Source: CAZPMT01 sp964587655 (lineage in GTDB: Bacteria; Hydrogenedentota; Hydrogenedentia; Hydrogenedentales; SLHB01). From it: 27,139 nucleotides of DNA. Made by a program: the position numbers and the translations under genes. Where the stretch lies: NCBI GenBank assembly GCA_964587655.1, contig CAZPMT010000069.1, forward strand, positions 1-27,139. The letters run 5' to 3'. The notes under the pieces are model-generated. The model had not been told where the DNA came from, did not search any database, and saw only the letters and a program-made list of their open reading frames with translations. This document shows, piece by piece, positions 23,623 through 27,139 of this stretch. The stretch's first letter is position 1. Every line of letters begins with the position of its first letter.

Positions 23623-23919
23623 ATGAGGGTTACGCTGAGTTACTTCGGCCCCTTGCGCCATGCCGCCGGCGTGGACGGCGAGACGCGGCACTGTCAGGAG
23701 GGTTCGACGCTGACGGACGTGCTCAAGGAAGCCGCCACCGATCAGGGGGAACGGTTTGCGGCTATTTTGTTTGGCGAAGCGGGCGAATTGCTTTCTTCTG
23801 TCCTGGTGCTTGTAAACGATATGCCGGTAAACAAGGACCCATCGTCGCAACTCCGTGACGGCGATCAGGTGGTCTTGCTTCCCGCCATTGCAGGCGGGTC
23901 ACAGTTTGTCTCCGTTTGA
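23623..23919 (+). CDS. MoaD/ThiS-like sulfur-carrier protein with extended C-terminus
   Basis: A 98-residue ubiquitin-like protein (MRVTLSYFGPLRHAAGVDGE, SVLVLVNDMPVNKD, LRDGDQVVLLPAIAGG) of the MoaD family. These proteins are adenylated by an E1-like enzyme and carry sulfur as a thiocarboxylate on a strictly C-terminal Gly-Gly. Here Gly91-Gly92 is followed by six more residues, SQFVSV. Those codons and the TGA stop come from a 27-bp palindrome at 23901-23927; without it GGC GGG would be followed directly by TAA. The protein may need processing or may be inactive. The next gene, 21 bp downstream, encodes a ThiF/HesA-like E1. In many genomes such pairs adjoin tungsten-dependent aldehyde:ferredoxin oxidoreductases; here the RAYT region lies upstream instead. 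Confidence 0.8.
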   Translation: MRVTLSYFGPLRHAAGVDGETRHCQEGSTLTDVLKEAATDQGERFAAILFGEAGELLSSVLVLVNDMPVNKDPSSQLRDGDQVVLLPAIAGGSQFVSV

Positions 23920-23927
23920 CAAACTGT
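23901..23927 (+). repeat. REP-like 27-bp palindrome, copy 2, inside the MoaD 3' end
   Basis: Arms ACAGTTTGTC and GACAAACTGT around TCCGTTT, with the same arms and loop tail (GTTT) as copies 1 and 3. It spans the last codons and stop of the MoaD-like gene. Confidence 0.85.
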
Positions 23928-23940
23928 AAGGAAGCGATTC

Positions 23941-24687
23941 ATGTGGGAATTGACCAACGATGAAAAGGCCATATACGAATGGCAAATGACGGTGCCCGGT
24001 TTTGGCGAAGAAGGACAGCGCAGGTTGAGGAATTCGGCGGCGCTGGTGTCCCGCGTGGGAGGGCTTGGCGGTCCGGTGGCGCAGGAACTAGCCGCCGCAG
24101 GCGTGGGCCGACTGGTGCTGGCACATGGCGGCTGCCTGAAACCGAGCGATCTGAACCGGCAGATTCTGATGACGCACGACTGGCTGGGCAAGCCGCGCGT
24201 CGAGTGTGCGGCCCGCCGCTTGCGGGAACTGAACCCCTATGTGGAAGTCGAAGCGGTTCCCGAGAATGTCAATGAATCCAACGTGGCGGCGCTCGTGTCG
24301 AAGGTGGACATCGTTTTCGATTGCGCCCCTTTGTTCTCCGAACGGTTCCTCATGAACCGCGAATGCGTGCGCCAGGGAAAGCCGCTCATAGACAGCGCCG
24401 TGTTCAGCATGGAGGGCCGGGTCATTACCATCATTCCCGGCCAAACCGCCTGTCTGGCCTGCCTCTATCCCGAGGATCCGCCCCATTGGAAGCGGCAGTT
24501 TCCGGTGTTTGGCGCCGTCGCGGCGCTGGCGGGATGTATTGCGGCAATGGAGGGCATCAAACTGCTTTCCGGCATGGGCGCGAGTCCTGCCGGGCAAATG
24601 TTATTCTACGACACAACCGAAATGGTTTTTCGCAGGATCCCTCTTGCCCGCCGGTCCGATTGTCCCGTATGCGGGCATCTGAGTTAG
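23941..24687 (+). CDS. ThiF/MoeB/HesA-like E1 protein
   Basis: A 248-residue Rossmann-fold E1-like protein: nucleotide loop GGLGG (40-44), DLNRQ (70-74, with the E1 arginine), and two cysteine pairs CLAC (171/174) and CPVC (241/244) that form the usual zinc site. The segment normally reading D-C-T-D-N, whose Asp is catalytic in MoeB and ThiF, reads DCAPLF (127-132), and the DxD-like stretch before DLNRQ is HGGCLKPS. It therefore belongs to a divergent subfamily whose adenylation chemistry needs testing. It should activate the C-terminus of the MoaD-like protein just upstream. AAGGA precedes the ATG at about 9 nt. Confidence 0.85.
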   Translation: MWELTNDEKAIYEWQMTVPGFGEEGQRRLRNSAALVSRVGGLGGPVAQELAAAGVGRLVLAHGGCLKPSDLNRQILMTHDWLGKPRVECAARRLRELNPYVEVEAVPENVNESNVAALVSKVDIVFDCAPLFSERFLMNRECVRQGKPLIDSAVFSMEGRVITIIPGQTACLACLYPEDPPHWKRQFPVFGAVAALAGCIAAMEGIKLLSGMGASPAGQMLFYDTTEMVFRRIPLARRSDCPVCGHLS

Positions 24688-24735
24688 GGGAAGTAGGCGG
24701 TTCAGGGTGCTCAAGAGCAGGATCAGAGATTGGGA

Positions 24736-25983
24736 TTAGAGTGCTATTGCCGAGACCGCCGCGCCTGCCAGAACGGCCCACAGAATATCGACCTTGAGCC
24801 GGAGAGCAATGAGCACGAGACACGCAATAAGGACGGTTGGTATCGACCAAGGAACGGCGATGGCGAATTTCACGCTGACGGCAAGCAGCAACCCGACGAA
24901 ACATACGAGTGCACCGCGTAGCGCGCGCCGGAAGATGGGCGACCGTTGCAGACGGTCAAGATGAGGCGCCGTAAGAATTAGGATGAAGAATGACGGCGTG
25001 AATATCCCCAACGTGGCGATGACCGCTCCCAACAATCCCGCAACCTGGTATCCCACGAACGTGGCCGTTATGACGATTGGACCGGGGGTCACTTGGCCTA
25101 GCGCAATGCCGTCCATGAACGTCTTGCCGTCCAGCCAATGCCTGGTGTCGACTATTTCATGGAACATCAGAGGAATCGATGCAAAGCCTCCCCCGAAGGC
25201 AAGAACATCTATTCTCAACATGATTGCAGCAAGATTGAACAGCGTGGCGTCCGCCAGGAACAGGAGCGTCATGGCCAGCCCTAAGCCCAGGACCGCGGCA
25301 AGAATGAACACCGTGGAATTCGCCGCTTCTTTTCGATCAAGACGGTCTGTCCCTTGGTCTGGGCTAGGCGCCGGGGTCCATTTTCGGTAAAGGATCAGCG
25401 CGGAAACCGCGGCAACGGCGATGGCGATGATGGGATGTCCACCGAATCCCAAGAACGCAGCCACCGCCAACGCCAGGAGGATGTCGCGCGTGTTCTTGAG
25501 CGACGTCCAGCCAAAGCTAAGGGTTGCGTTCGCCACGATGGCAACCACGATTGCGCGAAGACCCGCGAACACGGACACCGCAACGTGGAAGTCCTGGGCT
25601 TTGGCATAAACGGCGGAAAACACCAGCATCAACAGCAAGGCCGGAAGACCGAAAGCCACGTAGGCCGTTGCCGCTCCCATTAACCCGCCGGCGCGGTATC
25701 CGCAGTAAGCCGCCGTCTGCATGGCCGTTGCGCCTGGAATGGACTGGCAAAGAGCGACGCCATCTTTGAAAGAGTCATCGGAGAGCCATCGCTTTTTCGT
25801 TACCACGACATCCCGGATGTACGCGATCATTGCAGGGCCGCCAAAAGCGGTCGCCCCGAGTCTAAGAAAGGCAAGAAGAATCGCACCGGGCGGAACTTGC
25901 CGCACAGTTTGTCGGGGTTTGACAAACTGTGGTGTGTGTTCTGGGTCTTGGCAATAGCCCGGCGAGTGCTTGCAGGAAATCAC
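24736..25983 (-). CDS. chrA: Chromate transporter (ChrA, two-domain)
   Basis: A 415-residue membrane protein with two homologous CHR domains. The first has GATAFGGPAMIAYIRD and QSIPGATAMQTAAYCGYRAG; the second has LAFGGGFASIPLMFHEI and GQVTPGPIVITATFVGYQVA. A soluble linker (APSPDQGTDRLDRKEAANST) joins them. ChrA exports chromate or imports sulfate-like anions by proton exchange. The GTG at 25983 overlaps the stop of the upstream oxidoreductase (GTGA). About ten N-terminal residues (QFVKPRQTV) are encoded by a 27-bp palindrome (25904-25930), so the original start region was altered. An internal GTG at the palindrome's edge is an alternative start. Confidence 0.88.
   Translation of the reverse strand: MISCKHSPGYCQDPEHTPQFVKPRQTVRQVPPGAILLAFLRLGATAFGGPAMIAYIRDVVVTKKRWLSDDSFKDGVALCQSIPGATAMQTAAYCGYRAGGLMGAATAYVAFGLPALLLMLVFSAVYAKAQDFHVAVSVFAGLRAIVVAIVANATLSFGWTSLKNTRDILLALAVAAFLGFGGHPIIAIAVAAVSALILYRKWTPAPSPDQGTDRLDRKEAANSTVFILAAVLGLGLAMTLLFLADATLFNLAAIMLRIDVLAFGGGFASIPLMFHEIVDTRHWLDGKTFMDGIALGQVTPGPIVITATFVGYQVAGLLGAVIATLGIFTPSFFILILTAPHLDRLQRSPIFRRALRGALVCFVGLLLAVSVKFAIAVPWSIPTVLIACLVLIALRLKVDILWAVLAGAAVSAIAL
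25904..25930 (+). repeat. REP-like 27-bp palindrome, copy 3, inside the chrA 5' end
   Basis: Arms ACAGTTTGTC and GACAAACTGT around GGGGTTT. It is read in frame by the chromate transporter gene on the opposite strand. Confidence 0.85.
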
Positions 25984-27026
25984 AGTCGCACCGTCTTCCG
26001 GGTGCGGGCCGAATTATACACGGCTTCGATGAGTTCCACTGAACGCCGCCCCTCGGCTCCATCAACGAATGGCGGGCGATCTTCCTGAATGGCTTTCACA
26101 AAATCCGCAATCTGCCGGCGATGCCCCTCGCTTTTCAGATTACTGAGCGGATCGCTCGCGCCGGAGCCGAGGTCCGATTCATTCTTGAAGGAAGCGCGAA
26201 TCCGCTTGTCGGCCTTCGTCTCGGACCTGAACCGCCAGAACCGCAATTCACCATCCTCGAGGATCGCGCTGCCTTCGGAACCGTGCATCTCGACGCGGGC
26301 CGGATGTCCCGGCCAGATCGCGGTGCTCGCCTCGATCGCGCCCAGCGCCCCATTCGCGAATTCCATCTGCGCGCACGCCAGGTCCTCGACCTCGATCCCT
26401 TCATGTGCAATCAGCCGCGTCTCGGCGCGGACCCACTTCACGGGACCCATGAACCACAGCAACAGATCGATCTGATGAATGCCCTGATTGATCAGCGCGC
26501 CGCCGCCGTCGAACTTCCGCGTCCCCCGCCAGACCCCGCTCCCGTAATATTCTTGCGAGCGAAACCATTTGATGTAGGCGTCCCCCAGCACCAACCGGCC
26601 GAAACGCCCCTCCTCAACGGCTTTCCGGACCAGGATCGAACCCTCCGCGAACCGGCTCTGAAACACACAACCCAGTTTCACCTTCGCCTTCGCAGCGGCC
26701 GCGATCAAACGGTCCGCCCTCGCGGTCGTGATCTCGATCGGCTTCTCGGCGAGAATGTGTTTGCCGGCCCGTGCGCACGCCGTCCCGATGTCGGCTCGCA
26801 TACCGCTCGGCACGCAAAGGCAAACGGCGTCCACGTCCTTCCGTTCAAGCAGCTTTCGATAATCGGTATATGCGGCCGCCGAATACTTTCCCGCAAGCGC
26901 CAGCGCGTTGCGCTCCGTCAAGTCTGAAACCGCCACAAGCCGCGCGCCGCGCACCTGGGAAACAGCTTCGGCATGGACCGGTCCGATGTTCCCGCATCCG
27001 ATGATCCCGAATCCGATTCGCGCCAT
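25980..27026 (-). CDS. Gfo/Idh/MocA family oxidoreductase
   Basis: A 348-residue NAD(P)-dependent dehydrogenase: dinucleotide motif GIIGCGNIG (8-16), then AEKPIEIT with the family Lys of EKP, and a C-terminal domain with GGGALINQGIHQIDLLLWFM, whose HQID matches the catalytic His/Asp region. Such enzymes oxidise sugars or inositols; the substrate is unknown. GGAGG about 8 nt upstream fixes the ATG at 27026. Its TGA overlaps the GTG start of the chromate transporter, so the two are co-transcribed, although no functional link is obvious. Nothing is recognised in 27027-27139. Confidence 0.9.
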   Translation of the reverse strand: MARIGFGIIGCGNIGPVHAEAVSQVRGARLVAVSDLTERNALALAGKYSAAAYTDYRKLLERKDVDAVCLCVPSGMRADIGTACARAGKHILAEKPIEITTARADRLIAAAAKAKVKLGCVFQSRFAEGSILVRKAVEEGRFGRLVLGDAYIKWFRSQEYYGSGVWRGTRKFDGGGALINQGIHQIDLLLWFMGPVKWVRAETRLIAHEGIEVEDLACAQMEFANGALGAIEASTAIWPGHPARVEMHGSEGSAILEDGELRFWRFRSETKADKRIRASFKNESDLGSGASDPLSNLKSEGHRRQIADFVKAIQEDRPPFVDGAEGRRSVELIEAVYNSARTRKTVRL

Positions 27027-27139
27027 GTCACGCTCCTCCGACGCGCTCGCGGCAAGGCGAGGCTCCCGCCTTCACATCCCCACGCAAGCCCTCAGAGCCT
27101 GTGAACTTTTCAGTTTCTTGCGTTGAAACGTTCATAAAA

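Noticed and set aside
23550..23858. 102-codon plus-strand frame overlapping the MoaD-like gene
   Set aside because: It is a frame shadow of the MoaD-like gene with no conserved sequence.

Overview
The window (about 60% G+C by eye) looks like chromosome from a free-living, Gram-negative-type bacterium of the PVC / Hydrogenedentota / Planctomycete kind. The pointers are an H-X9-DG pseudopilin, a VIT-VWA secreted protein, a secreted five-bladed-propeller hydrolase-like protein, a sugar-phosphate isomerase/epimerase, a Gfo/Idh/MocA oxidoreductase and proteins with C-terminal Pro-Thr/hydrophobic/Arg anchors. This is inference from gene content; there is no rRNA or other phylogenetic marker here. 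No tRNA, rRNA or CRISPR array was seen.

Layout. 1-1325: a DUF433 antitoxin-like gene with a broken DUF5615 partner, then about 0.9 kb of repeats and debris. 1326-4529: one isolated minus-strand gene fusing a SAM methyltransferase, a STAND-type P-loop ATPase and TPR repeats, with its own promoter. 4640-4790: a possible group II intron scar. 4832-6463: a 43-residue membrane peptide and a secreted hydrolase-like protein. 6776-8196: a DJ-1/PfpI protein and a xylose-isomerase-like TIM barrel. 8468-9015: a Phd/RelE-type toxin-antitoxin pair with a good promoter. 9098-9805: a hemolysin III/PAQR membrane protein.

9871-14336 is the most interesting block. A cobalamin riboswitch with a candidate intrinsic terminator precedes three tightly packed or overlapping genes: a secreted beta-propeller, a large secreted protein with a DVNGNG..ADDPWY segment and Ig-like domains, and an H-X9-DG pseudopilin. 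By analogy with the surface beta-propeller BtuG of Bacteroides, this looks like a B12-repressed cell-surface B12 capture operon in a very different envelope context, with no BtuB or BtuFCD in the window.

14454-16066 (minus): an amidohydrolase and an L,D-transpeptidase. 16481-17776 (plus): an RraA-type aldolase, then a small RlpA-like protein. 17848-20298 (minus): a VIT-VWA protein with its own promoter. 20589-22428: a DUF2442 protein and a phosphohexomutase.

22591-25930 is reshaped by a RAYT (REP-associated Y1 transposase) inside a 17-bp inverted repeat with AT-rich arrays. Three nearly identical 27-bp palindromes lie at and downstream of it. One has landed in the stop codon of a MoaD-like gene and adds six residues after its Gly-Gly tail; one lies in the 5' coding part of a chromate transporter. 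The MoaD-like gene is paired with a ThiF/HesA-like E1 protein. The window ends with a Gfo/Idh/MocA oxidoreductase whose stop overlaps the chromate-transporter start.
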